This document shows, in pieces, positions 16,094-24,871 of a stretch of 64,000 nt of DNA; the stretch's first letter is position 1, and each line of letters opens with the position of its first letter. The stretch is from Gammaproteobacteria bacterium (GTDB taxonomy: Bacteria; Pseudomonadota; Gammaproteobacteria; Xanthomonadales; Wenzhouxiangellaceae). Location: positions 372,001 to 436,000 of the forward strand of contig JAJFKX010000019.1 in the NCBI GenBank assembly GCA_021772985.1. The letters run 5' to 3'. The position numbers were made by a program, and so were the translations under genes. The notes beneath the pieces are model-generated. The model did not search any database, was not told where the DNA came from, and was given only the letters and a program-made list of their open reading frames with translations.

Positions 16094-17947
16094 CTATTCG
16101 CCTACGCTGATACCCACTGATCTTTGTCGACCTATACTTTGCAACAACTCAATTTTATCAATGAATTGGTTATCAGCTTCCGGCAACAATGTTGCAGGCC
16201 AGCCATTTTGTTGTCGTTGTTGCCAGTTTTTCATCAGTTGCAAGATTGCCTGTTCTCGATCTCCGGCTGCGGCTATAAAATCAAAACCCTGTAAAGCCAG
16301 AATCAGTTCATGGTTGTTTTGCTTTTCCGCTGCCGCCTGCAATGCTTTGGCTGCAAACCGCCGTACAGCAGGATAACTATCGTCTCGCATCACCCTCAAC
16401 AAATGTGACACCCACCATTCCGGCTGCTGAACACCCTGCTCTATTGCCTGCTGCAACGACCACGCACTGATCGCGCGTTGCACCGGATCTCCGGCATATA
16501 AATCGTAAATACCCGCTGCTACTGCGGTGGGGTCCTGTTCTGTTTCAGGTGCTGCCTGCCACAACCTGGCAGTTTGAGCTGCTGCCCACTGATAGGATTT
16601 ATCCAGGTGGCACTGATTACAGGCATTCGGTCGCTGGTCAAAGGTGTTTTGCTGTGGGTTTGGGATTTCAATACGGTGTGAACGATGGATGGTCATTACC
16701 CCGTAGACTATTTTGGGCATATGACAATTGCTGCATTCGGAACCGACACTGTTTTCAGCATGCTTGGTATGCCCGGCAATGTCGTCTGAATATTCCTGAT
16801 GGCACTCCAGACATGGGCCATTGCCGCGTTGCCATTCGGTGGTCATACCTTCAGGGTCACCGCCATGCATGCTGTGGCAGGTATTGCAGGTCAAAGCCTC
16901 GCTGTCGAGATAACAACGAGATTGTAATATTCCCTGGTATTCGTAAGCACTTAATCTTGGCGTATCATCCGGCCAAAACCGCAACCGGTATCGGTCTGTA
17001 TTACTGTCACCCGGAATGCTGCTGTCTCTCCACACCAGCTTGATAGTTTCCAGCAGATCATCCCCGGCCCGATATACCGGGCCATTGTGTACCCACTCAC
17101 GGGCCAACAGACCATCTGCCGGGGTGCGCTGGCCATGGCATTGACCACAAATCTGCACACTGCGCTCCTGCGGCAGCCTATCCGGGTTGATAATTGACGA
17201 ATCACGTCCTCTGAGCTTGTTCCACATGCGTTTGACAGGGTTTCCATTAACCTTGACATGCCGGGCAGCCGGTCCATGACAGGTTTCACAGGCAATCCCA
17301 AGTTCACTGACCTCGGATCGATAAAGTGATTGCCGCTCCAAATCAATGGTCAAACCCTGGTCCGCTCGTTTTTGAAGCGCCTCAAAATTTTGAATATTGG
17401 GGTCAGGGCCGGTGTTATGACAGAAAATGCAATTGTGATTCCACAATGCCACGTTATCATCAAAGCCCTGCTCATCCGGACTCAAAAAGGCACCATTCAT
17501 ATGCACCCAGCGCTGATCCTGGATATGCCATAACAGATGCAAGCGGTAATAGTTGTCCGCTGCGCCTTCAACCTGCGTTAAATATTGCTGGTATCGGTGC
17601 GAACCAACCGTACGTAATACCTGATAGCTGGTAAATACTTCCTCCTCATCAGGCAGATAATAGTCAAACCAGTATTGGTTATTACGCATCACCGGCCTGA
17701 TAGTCACCCCCCAATAAGTTAACGGCTGACCATCAAACCTGCCTGCCACTGTCGAACTATCAGCTGTTTGTGTCATCGTTCTATGGTAAGTCCGGTACCA
17801 GCTGTCATGCCGATCCTGATGGCAATCGATACAACTATCAGAACCAGCCCACTCTGTTACCAACTGAGCCCGACATGGCATGGCTATGACAACCAGCAAC
17901 ACCACCAAGAGATACGCTGCTTTTAGTTGTATCAACAGCCGCATCAT
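16094..17947 (-). CDS. Exported octaheme c-type cytochrome with C-terminal helical repeat
   Basis: 617 residues from the ATG at 17947, chosen because it overlaps the stop of pgeF as ATGA and places MMRLLIQLK directly before a hydrophobic signal segment cut near MPCRA; an in-frame ATG at 17965 is the alternative. Eight CXXCH heme sites can be read in order: CIDCH, CIFCH, CETCH, CGQCH, CNTCH, CLECH, CSNCH and CNQCH. The last ~150 residues look helical and HEAT-like (AVRRFAAKALQAAAE). It should be periplasmic. The family resembles multiheme cytochromes often labelled cytochrome c554-like or TPR/HEAT cytochromes; electron partners and substrate cannot be inferred from the sequence. Confidence 0.85.
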   Translation of the reverse strand: MMRLLIQLKAAYLLVVLLVVIAMPCRAQLVTEWAGSDSCIDCHQDRHDSWYRTYHRTMTQTADSSTVAGRFDGQPLTYWGVTIRPVMRNNQYWFDYYLPDEEEVFTSYQVLRTVGSHRYQQYLTQVEGAADNYYRLHLLWHIQDQRWVHMNGAFLSPDEQGFDDNVALWNHNCIFCHNTGPDPNIQNFEALQKRADQGLTIDLERQSLYRSEVSELGIACETCHGPAARHVKVNGNPVKRMWNKLRGRDSSIINPDRLPQERSVQICGQCHGQRTPADGLLAREWVHNGPVYRAGDDLLETIKLVWRDSSIPGDSNTDRYRLRFWPDDTPRLSAYEYQGILQSRCYLDSEALTCNTCHSMHGGDPEGMTTEWQRGNGPCLECHQEYSDDIAGHTKHAENSVGSECSNCHMPKIVYGVMTIHRSHRIEIPNPQQNTFDQRPNACNQCHLDKSYQWAAAQTARLWQAAPETEQDPTAVAAGIYDLYAGDPVQRAISAWSLQQAIEQGVQQPEWWVSHLLRVMRDDSYPAVRRFAAKALQAAAEKQNNHELILALQGFDFIAAAGDREQAILQLMKNWQQRQQNGWPATLLPEADNQFIDKIELLQSIGRQRSVGISVGE

Positions 17948-18690
17948 TTGATCCAGATTAAACATGCCTGCCTGCCCGTTTGGCCATCTCGCCGATGCGA
18001 ATAGAAGCGCTGCTCATCTGAGAAAGTACAATATTTTCCACCATAGACATTGATGATACCTGCAGCCTTTAATTGCAGTCTGGCAATATGAAACAAATCA
18101 GCGTACCACCGCTCTTCACGCTTGATAAAGACTGGGGAATAATCGATTGTCTTAGCTAAAAACTGATCACGAAAACCTTCTCCGACAGCATAGTGCCGCT
18201 GACTGATTGCTGGCCCCATCCATGCCATCAGTGCTTTGGGTGGTACTGGCATCTGGGTAACCGCCTGCTGAATAATATCCGCGTCCAAGCCTCGCCAGCC
18301 TGCGTGAACTGCAGCGACACAAGCACCTTTTTCATCACATAACAGCACCGGTATACAATCAGCGGCGAGAACAGCACAAACGGTGCTTGGGGTTGTTGCA
18401 ATGCATCCATCTGCTTCAATGTCCGCAATATGGTTTTGTGCGTTCACCACGTGCTTTCCATGTACTTGCCGCAACCACAAAGGTGCTGAGGGTAAACCCG
18501 CGCTCAGTTCTGCATGGTTGGCCAATACCCGTGTGGTTTTCTCGCCACTATATAAACCCAGGTTAAATTGTGCATAAGTTGCTTTACTATGCCCGACTGA
18601 ATGCAACCGAGTGGTGGCCATTGCCTGAATATTGGCAGGCGAGGGCCAGTCCGGTTGGATGTAATCAGTTGTTTGCACGATTGAGTTCAC
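17944..18690 (-). CDS. pgeF: Peptidoglycan editing factor PgeF (YfiH/polyphenol oxidase family)
   Basis: A 248-residue cytoplasmic protein of the YfiH family, which removes wrongly incorporated amino acids from muropeptide precursors and is also reported as a multicopper-like purine nucleosidase. Characteristic motifs are MATTR near the N-terminus, LRQVHGKHV, the ADCIPVLL cysteine segment and AAVHAGWRG, giving the His-Cys-His metal or active site. It overlaps rluD by 26 bases upstream and the cytochrome gene as ATGA downstream. The rluD-pgeF pairing is common in gammaproteobacteria; the following cytochrome is not. Confidence 0.93.
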   Translation of the reverse strand: MNSIVQTTDYIQPDWPSPANIQAMATTRLHSVGHSKATYAQFNLGLYSGEKTTRVLANHAELSAGLPSAPLWLRQVHGKHVVNAQNHIADIEADGCIATTPSTVCAVLAADCIPVLLCDEKGACVAAVHAGWRGLDADIIQQAVTQMPVPPKALMAWMGPAISQRHYAVGEGFRDQFLAKTIDYSPVFIKREERWYADLFHIARLQLKAAGIINVYGGKYCTFSDEQRFYSHRRDGQTGRQACLIWIK

Positions 18691-19633
18691 TTAACAAATC
18701 GGCGAAATCTTCGGGTAATGGCGCCTGTACTTTAAGCCTTTGTTTGGTCACCGGGTGTTCAAATTGTAATTTAGCGGCGTGTAAACATTGACGGGGAAAG
18801 CCTGCCAGTGATTGCGGCAAACTTTCATTTACCTGCGAGTGAATGACATTACCTTTGCGCCGATAGGTTTGATCACCTACCAGTGGAAACCCCTGGTGAG
18901 TCAAATGCACCCGGATTTGATGTGTTCTGCCGGTTTCCAATTTTACTTCCAGCAGGCTTACCCCGCAGAACCGTTGCTGTAAAAGGTAATGGGTTACTGC
19001 CGAACGGGCGTTATGATCATCAGGCGGTCGCACAGCCATCCGGACTCGATCGACCGGGTGTCGACCCAATGGCAAATCAATCGTTGCCTGTGCTTCAGGC
19101 TCTCCCCATACCAGTGCCAGATAATAGCGTTGAATGTCACGCGCCTTCAGCATCGCAGATAACAATAATCGGGTTGCATCATCACGGGCCACCAGCAATG
19201 CCCCACTGGTGTCCTTATCCAATCGATGGACAATGCCGGCACGCGGTTGCAACGCAAGCCGGGAATCGAAATTCAACAGCGCATTGACCAGCGTACCGTC
19301 GGGATTCCCGGCACCAGGGTGCACCACCATCCCTGGTGGCTTATTAACCACCAGTAAATATTCATCGTTGTATAATATTTGCAGTGGAATATTTTCAGGC
19401 AGATCGTCGCCATGAGCTGTCAGTTCGGCACTCAGGCTTAATTGCTCGGAACCTGCCAAACGATAATTAGGTTTGGCCACAGGCTTACCATTGACGGTCA
19501 GATTGCCATTGCGAATCCATTGCTGCAATTGGCTACGGGAAAAACCCCTGAACAATTCAGCTGCCACTTGGTCTAGGCGTTGTCCCGAATTTGCCGACGG
19601 GACAGCTGCCGATTTAGAGATATGCTCAGTCAT
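18665..19633 (-). CDS. rluD: 23S rRNA pseudouridine(1911/1915/1917) synthase
   Basis: A 322-residue RsuA/RluA-family enzyme. An N-terminal S4 RNA-binding domain (SRSQLQQWIRNGNLTVNGK, about 34-52) precedes the synthase domain with the catalytic Asp in HRLDKDTSGALLVAR and the downstream LETGRTHQIRVHL motif. It modifies helix 69 of 23S rRNA during ribosome assembly. It is divergent from bamD and overlaps pgeF, the standard arrangement in the class, which supports RluD over the paralogues RluA and RluC. Confidence 0.93.
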   Translation of the reverse strand: MTEHISKSAAVPSANSGQRLDQVAAELFRGFSRSQLQQWIRNGNLTVNGKPVAKPNYRLAGSEQLSLSAELTAHGDDLPENIPLQILYNDEYLLVVNKPPGMVVHPGAGNPDGTLVNALLNFDSRLALQPRAGIVHRLDKDTSGALLVARDDATRLLLSAMLKARDIQRYYLALVWGEPEAQATIDLPLGRHPVDRVRMAVRPPDDHNARSAVTHYLLQQRFCGVSLLEVKLETGRTHQIRVHLTHQGFPLVGDQTYRRKGNVIHSQVNESLPQSLAGFPRQCLHAAKLQFEHPVTKQRLKVQAPLPEDFADLLSELNRANN

Positions 19634-19732
19634 GGATGTGGCTTATTTTCTGATTTCTGAATTATTAAACACTGGCATGATAAACCCGTCAGCGGGTAAA
19701 CTGGCAACATAATGTTACTGAACGAGACTTAT

Positions 19733-20551
19733 ATGACCAATCGCTGCATTTTGCATAGAGTTATCTTTTGCTCGCTAATGACTGCCATATTGCTGCTTAG
19801 CGGCTGCGGCGGTGATAAAGAATTACGTGAAGATGATCGCGAAGCAGCGGAGCTATATGAGTCAGCCAGATCCTCATTGAGTGCGCGTGATTACGGGCAA
19901 TCCATAATATTGTACAAACAGCTACGTAACCGCTTCCCGTTTGGCCGCTATGCGGAACAGGGCCAGCTCGATCTGGCTTATGCTTATCACAAGGCAGGTG
20001 AACCGGAAAATGTTTCTGCCACTGTGGATCGGTTTATTCGTACCTACCCAACCCACCCCAATGTCGACTACGCCTACTATCTGCGTGGCCTGACCTATTA
20101 CGAACAAAACATCGGCTTTTTAAGTCGACTGTTCCCTGAACGCATCGCTTCTCGTGACCAGTCATTATCTCGTCAGTCTTTTGACGGTTTCTCAGAGCTA
20201 CTGAGGCGCTATCCGCAAAGCCGGTACACACCGGATGCCCGTCAGCGAATGGTGTTCCTGCGCAATAATCTGGCCGCCTATGAAATTGCTGTTGCTGAGT
20301 ACTATATTCGCCGTAAAGCCTATATTGCTGCGGTAAGCCGTGCCAAATATGTATTGGAAACATACCCTGGAACCCCACCGACCAATGATGCCCTGGCAGT
20401 ATTAGCCAACGCTTATGAAAGACTGGAACTGGCTGAACTGGCTGCAGATGCAAAAAGTATTCTGGAATTGAATGACCCCACACATCCTTTTCTTACCGGC
20501 AAGAGGCGCGACGGACCCGGCTTCTTCAGGCGCTTATTTTCATTTGATTAA
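19733..20551 (+). CDS. bamD: Outer membrane protein assembly factor BamD (lipoprotein)
   Basis: About 272 residues from the ATG at 19733, which follows an AACGAGAC ribosome-binding site; an ATG at 19712 in the same frame would lengthen the signal peptide by seven residues. The lipobox LLSGC places the lipidated Cys at residue 25. TPR-like helices follow with the BamD signatures YGQSIILYKQLRNRFPFGRY and YYLRGLTYYEQN. It belongs to the BAM complex inserting beta-barrel proteins in the outer membrane. The divergent rluD neighbour confirms the assignment. Confidence 0.95.
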   Translation: MTNRCILHRVIFCSLMTAILLLSGCGGDKELREDDREAAELYESARSSLSARDYGQSIILYKQLRNRFPFGRYAEQGQLDLAYAYHKAGEPENVSATVDRFIRTYPTHPNVDYAYYLRGLTYYEQNIGFLSRLFPERIASRDQSLSRQSFDGFSELLRRYPQSRYTPDARQRMVFLRNNLAAYEIAVAEYYIRRKAYIAAVSRAKYVLETYPGTPPTNDALAVLANAYERLELAELAADAKSILELNDPTHPFLTGKRRDGPGFFRRLFSFD

Positions 20552-20583
20552 GCTCACAGATACGACGACCTTGGAACTACAAT

Positions 20584-21033
20584 TCAGCTGCGAGGCAGGA
20601 TGGTCATATAATCATCACTACGCGGCATACCCCGCATCAGTTGGTATAGTGCATCCGGCATCACGATAACTTTACGCTTGAGCAAGTCCAACCAGGCACC
20701 ACGGCAATCGATATTGCCTGCCAGCTCACCTGAAGACTTGAATATCTGGTGACGAATACCCCAATGCTTGCGGTTTTCAGATAGCCCAGTCAATGCCAGA
20801 TCAACTGTGATCAACTCATTTGGTCGGATTTCACGCAAATAACTGGCCTTTTCTGTAAACAACAACGGACCCAGGTTCTCTCGCTGCATGCGGTCAATTG
20901 GGTAACCGTATTCAGAAAAATATGCTATCCGCAACTGGGCTCCATAATCCAGATAAGCACTATGACGCATATGCGCATTCGGATCTAAATCGGCCCAGCG
21001 GATTTCGAAAGTATGCTTATAAGCCGTTGGCAT
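20584..21033 (-). CDS. Acyl-CoA thioesterase of the 4-hydroxybenzoyl-CoA thioesterase (hotdog) family
   Basis: A 149-residue single hotdog domain. The motif DLDPNAHMRHSAYLDYGAQLR (written here in parts: DLDPNAHM, then YLDYGAQLR) matches the active-site loop and helix of YbgC/FcbC-like thioesterases. It hydrolyses an unknown acyl-CoA in the cytoplasm. It lies 45 bases downstream of the Rieske gene and could be the last gene of the SUF transcript, although no functional link to cluster assembly is known to me. It converges with bamD, with no clear terminator in the 32-base gap. Confidence 0.85.
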   Translation of the reverse strand: MPTAYKHTFEIRWADLDPNAHMRHSAYLDYGAQLRIAYFSEYGYPIDRMQRENLGPLLFTEKASYLREIRPNELITVDLALTGLSENRKHWGIRHQIFKSSGELAGNIDCRGAWLDLLKRKVIVMPDALYQLMRGMPRSDDYMTILPRS

Positions 21034-21078
21034 AAGTGGCTCCGATTAACAAACTACTCTATGCATAAGACCGAGCTA

Positions 21079-21399
21079 TCAATCCCAGCGATCATCTCGC
21101 GTATAGACAATGCCGCCTTCAACCTTTACCGGAAAAGTTGCAGTTGGCTCATACGCCGGTGCAGTCAATGCCTCGCCTGTCCTGATATCAAATCTTGCCC
21201 CATGTCTGGGACAGATCAATTGACAACCTTCCCGGCCACCACCTGTTAATTGGCCACCATCGTGGGTACAGACATCTTCTATGGCAAAGAAGCTGCCATC
21301 AATATTAAATACCGCGATATCGGTATCATCCGCAGGAATTACTGTAAAGTCACCTGGGGTTAAATCTGTTACATTTGCTACAACAATCCAATCACTCAT
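21079..21399 (-). CDS. Rieske-type [2Fe-2S] ferredoxin
   Basis: 106 residues from the ATG at 21399 (MSDWIVVANVTDL). A longer frame to 21456 exists, but the extra residues do not resemble the family. The cluster site is complete: CTHDGGQL and CPRHGARF supply two Cys and two His. It resembles the small NirD/BphF-type ferredoxins that feed electrons to oxygenases or accompany SUF operons. It follows sufS on the same strand after a 168-base gap, so it is probably part of the SUF operon and may be a cluster recipient or an electron donor for assembly. Confidence 0.88.
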   Translation of the reverse strand: MSDWIVVANVTDLTPGDFTVIPADDTDIAVFNIDGSFFAIEDVCTHDGGQLTGGGREGCQLICPRHGARFDIRTGEALTAPAYEPTATFPVKVEGGIVYTRDDRWD

Positions 21400-21539
21400 G
21401 AAGCTGTCATCGTTTCTGTTAAACCTTCTCTGGTCAACCGGCAAATAACCAGACAATAAGCACCTGCATTGAATTTAATTAGACAAGGCTCAATTTTTAT
21501 ATTCCATGGGCTTTCAGCATGAATCACTGACCCGGTCAT
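21396..21539 (-). CDS. Possible small ORF between sufS and the Rieske gene
   Basis: A 47-codon frame beginning MTGSVIHAESPWNIKIEP fills most of the 168-base gap in the SUF operon and ends TCATGA, overlapping the Rieske start as ATGA. The overlap is typical of coupled genes, but no ribosome-binding site precedes the ATG and I do not recognise the sequence. It may be chance. Confidence 0.2.
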   Translation of the reverse strand: MTGSVIHAESPWNIKIEPCLIKFNAGAYCLVICRLTREGLTETMTAS

Positions 21540-21567
21540 CGCTGAATCATACTCGATCGAGACCAGC

Positions 21568-22809
21568 TCACAAAAGCATTTTGCAGGCTTTTTCCAATGA
21601 TGGAATAAATGCATCGAGTTCCTCAACAGTATTGTATAAACCCAATGACAAACGTGCTGTAGCAGGCACACCGAAGCGCTTAATCAACGGCATGGCACAG
21701 TGATGACCGGTACGGATTGCAAAACCATCATGGTCCACAATAGTACCCAAGTCATGTGGGTGTACACCGTCTATCGCAAACGAAATCACACTGGCTTTGT
21801 GTTCTGCTTCACCAATTATGCGTAAGCCATCGAATTGTTTTAGAGCGCTGGTTGCGTGCCGTAACAATTGCTGCTCATATGCAGCGATTGCATCCAGGCC
21901 CAGGGTTTGCAAATAGCTGACGGCAGCCCCCAAACCGATGGCGCCTGCGATATTGGGTGTCCCAGCTTCGAATTTAGCTGGCAAATCATTGTAAGTGGTT
22001 TTTTCAAAACTAACTGTACGGATCATTTCTCCGCCGCCATGCCAGGGCGGCATTGCATCCAGAATAGCTTCGCGACCATACAAAATACCTATCCCGGTCG
22101 GCCCATACATTTTGTGCCCGGAAACTGTATAAAAATCACAACCGATGGCTTGCACATCAACATTCAAATGCGGCATTGCCTGAGCACCGTCCAGTAGCGT
22201 AGTGATATTGCGTTCACGCGCCAGCTGGCAGATTTGCTGTACCGGATTAATCGTACCCAATGCATTGGAAACGTGTACCAATGCCAATATTTTGGTGTTA
22301 TCAGTCAGTAATCCGGGAATTGCATCAAGATCCAATTCACCGTTATCCAATACTGGAATAACTTCCAGCTCAGCACCGGTCTGTTGACACACCATTTGCC
22401 AGGGCACAATGTTGGAATGATGCTCCATATAACTGATCAACACCCGGTCGCCAGGTTGTAGTAATGGCCGCGCATAGGCTTGTGCCACCAGGTTAATTGA
22501 TTCAGTGCTGCCGCGGGTAAAAATCACCTCGCGTTGACTGTTGGCATTGATATGTTTTACCAGTGTTTGCCTGGCCGCTTCAAATGCGTCAGTCGCTTCA
22601 CCACTTAAAGTATGCACGCCACGATGCACATTGGCATTAAACTGGTGATAGAACCTATCCATCGCCGCCAATACCTGTTTAGGTCGTTGTGCAGTTGCGG
22701 CTGTGTCGAAATAAACCAGCGGCTTGCCGTGTACCATCCGTTGCAACGCAGGAAAATCCGCTCGCCAGCTTTCGTTGCTGGTTATGTCAGCTTGTACAAC
22801 GGCATTCAT
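21568..22809 (-). CDS. sufS: Cysteine desulfurase SufS
   Basis: A 413-residue PLP enzyme that takes sulfur from cysteine for iron-sulfur cluster assembly. The PLP lysine lies in YTVSGHKMYGPTGIG, and the persulfide Cys in the C-terminal AIRTGHHCAMPL loop, both diagnostic of class II (SufS) desulfurases. The N-terminus (FPALQRMVHGKPLVYFDTAAT) is also typical. Its start overlaps the sufD stop as ATGA. No sufE or sufU is seen next to it, so the sulfur-transfer partner is encoded elsewhere. Confidence 0.95.
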   Translation of the reverse strand: MNAVVQADITSNESWRADFPALQRMVHGKPLVYFDTAATAQRPKQVLAAMDRFYHQFNANVHRGVHTLSGEATDAFEAARQTLVKHINANSQREVIFTRGSTESINLVAQAYARPLLQPGDRVLISYMEHHSNIVPWQMVCQQTGAELEVIPVLDNGELDLDAIPGLLTDNTKILALVHVSNALGTINPVQQICQLARERNITTLLDGAQAMPHLNVDVQAIGCDFYTVSGHKMYGPTGIGILYGREAILDAMPPWHGGGEMIRTVSFEKTTYNDLPAKFEAGTPNIAGAIGLGAAVSYLQTLGLDAIAAYEQQLLRHATSALKQFDGLRIIGEAEHKASVISFAIDGVHPHDLGTIVDHDGFAIRTGHHCAMPLIKRFGVPATARLSLGLYNTVEELDAFIPSLEKACKMLL

Positions 22810-24086
22810 AACATTTGCTCCAACTGCTGTCTGACCAGCACTTCGGTATATGCTCGAAGCTCATCTGCCTCGATGGTTTCCACAATATTGCTGACAAAAC
22901 CACCGACCAACATCTGTCTTGCCAGATCCATATTAAGACCACGGCTGCGAAGATAAAACATCGCGTCTTCATCCAATTGCCCAATAGTTGCACCATGACT
23001 GGCCACCACTTCATCAGCATAAATTTCCAATTCAGGTTTGGCGTCCATTTCTGCGGTATTACTTAACAGCATACTGGCAGTGTTTTGTTGCACATCACTG
23101 CCATCAGCACCCGTTGCCACTTTGGCAGCAGTATTGACCACCCCACGGGCATGCCCACCAAGCACAGTTCGGTAACTTTGTTGACTGCTGCAATTTACCG
23201 CCTCATGGTTTACCTGTACGTGCTGATCCTGATGCTGACGCTGTTGTCCCAGAAGCAAACCAGCATATCGATACCCCGCTTCCGGTTCAGCAAGCTGAAC
23301 CCGTGTTTCCTGCCGAGCCAGTCTTGCGCCAAGATCCAGGTTCAGTTGCTTGCATAAAGAATTGTGTTGCTGTTGGATATGGTTGTGTTGCAACAATACA
23401 AATTCACTGCCGGTTTGCTGGACAGTCAGCCAATTCAGTTCGCTGTTCTCACCCAGTTCTATACTGCGGTAAATATTACCCAGTCCGGCACCGGAATAAT
23501 ATTGATGCTCCATGATGGTTAATTTGGAGTTACCGGCCAGTTTCCAATGGTGCCGCAAGTACCAGGCCTGTGCATTGCTCTGGTTCAAATAAACAACATG
23601 CAACGGCTTTTCAATACTTTTATCAACCGGCAAATTAAATATTAAACCGGTGGTAGCCCGGGTCAGGTTTAACCAGATAAACCCATCACTGCTGCTGTCC
23701 TGAACAAGTGCATCTGCAGTCAGTGCCTGCTGCCCTCCTGTTGATGCATCTGACAACAACATGCTCAGACTATCAGCCCATTCAGGTGCCAACGATAATA
23801 AACAACACTCACCAACAAATATCACCAGCCCTGCACTGGGCAGATCTCCGATAATTTTATTAGCCTGCTGGATCGCAGCCGCTTCATCAAAATCAGTTGA
23901 GTCAGGGTATTCACGACGCTCCAGTAATTTCAGTGAAGTATATTTCCAACGCTCATCACGAAGTGTTGGCAAGCCATACTGCAATACTTTCTTTTGTGCT
24001 TCTTGGCGCAATTTTTCAACACCAACACCAACATCAATATTCATTGATTCATTTGCGTGCATCAGCTTATTGAGCAAAGCAGTCAT
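22806..24086 (-). CDS. sufD: Fe-S cluster assembly protein SufD
   Basis: A 426-residue subunit of the SufBC2D scaffold. The C-terminal beta-helix and helical region carries SDVQQNTASMLLSNTAEMD, EVVASHGATIGQLDEDAMFYLRSRG (in two segments: SHGATIGQ and DEDAMFYLRSRG) and MLVGGF, matching the SufB/SufD family. It lies one base after sufC and overlaps sufS by four bases. It is cytoplasmic and forms the heterodimer with SufB on which the nascent cluster is built. Confidence 0.93.
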   Translation of the reverse strand: MTALLNKLMHANESMNIDVGVGVEKLRQEAQKKVLQYGLPTLRDERWKYTSLKLLERREYPDSTDFDEAAAIQQANKIIGDLPSAGLVIFVGECCLLSLAPEWADSLSMLLSDASTGGQQALTADALVQDSSSDGFIWLNLTRATTGLIFNLPVDKSIEKPLHVVYLNQSNAQAWYLRHHWKLAGNSKLTIMEHQYYSGAGLGNIYRSIELGENSELNWLTVQQTGSEFVLLQHNHIQQQHNSLCKQLNLDLGARLARQETRVQLAEPEAGYRYAGLLLGQQRQHQDQHVQVNHEAVNCSSQQSYRTVLGGHARGVVNTAAKVATGADGSDVQQNTASMLLSNTAEMDAKPELEIYADEVVASHGATIGQLDEDAMFYLRSRGLNMDLARQMLVGGFVSNIVETIEADELRAYTEVLVRQQLEQML

Positions 24087-24087
24087 T

Positions 24088-24864
24088 TCAAGATGCCAAC
24101 GTCAGTGCTTCACTAGCTGTTTTAGTTGCTTTTAGCCAGGCATAGCCTTCCTTTTCCAACTTCATTGCCAGCGATTTATCACCTGAAGCCACTATCTGCC
24201 CGTCTGCCAACACGTGCACAACATCGGGCACGATATGATCCAATAGCCTTTGGTAGTGGGTAATCACAATCATGGATCGCTGTGGGTCACGTAATCGATT
24301 TACCCCCTGGGAGACAATGCGCAAAGCGTCAATATCCAATCCGGAGTCAGTTTCGTCCAGTACCGCCAGTTTCGGTTCCAGGATAGCCATCTGCAAAATC
24401 TCATTGCGCTTTTTCTCACCACCGGAAAAACCATCATTCACCGCCCGTTGCAGCAATTTGTCATCCATATCTAATATGCCGGCCTGCTCGCGTGCCAATT
24501 TCAGAAAACCCATGGCATCCAGCTCTGGCTCTCCCCGAGCTGTCCGTTGTGCATTTAAGGCAGTACGCAGGAAGTAAGCGTTATTAACGCCCGGAATGGC
24601 AACCGGGTACTGGAATGCTAAAAACAACCCCGCTATAGCTCGCTCGTCGGGGCTTAACGTCAATAAATCCTCACCCAAAAACCTGATACTGCCTGCAGTC
24701 ACTTCAAAACCATCACGTCCAGCTAACACATTTCCAAGTGTTGACTTGCCAGCTCCGTTGGGGCCCATCACAGCATGTATCTCACCTGGATTGACTTCCA
24801 GAGTAAGGCCTTTAAGAATTTCCTTGCCGTCGACTTCGACGTGTAAATTTTCAATCTTTAACAT
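24088..24864 (-). CDS. sufC: Fe-S cluster assembly ATPase SufC
   Basis: A 258-residue ABC-type ATPase. Walker A is GPNGAGKST, the signature is FSGGEKKRNEILQ and Walker B is LAVLDETDSGLD, with the SufC-specific DSGLDIDAL. It powers conformational change of the SufB-SufD scaffold in the cytoplasm and is not a membrane transporter despite the fold. It sits between sufB and sufD with 7-base and 1-base gaps. Confidence 0.96.
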   Translation of the reverse strand: MLKIENLHVEVDGKEILKGLTLEVNPGEIHAVMGPNGAGKSTLGNVLAGRDGFEVTAGSIRFLGEDLLTLSPDERAIAGLFLAFQYPVAIPGVNNAYFLRTALNAQRTARGEPELDAMGFLKLAREQAGILDMDDKLLQRAVNDGFSGGEKKRNEILQMAILEPKLAVLDETDSGLDIDALRIVSQGVNRLRDPQRSMIVITHYQRLLDHIVPDVVHVLADGQIVASGDKSLAMKLEKEGYAWLKATKTASEALTLAS

Positions 24865-24871
24865 ATTCTAT

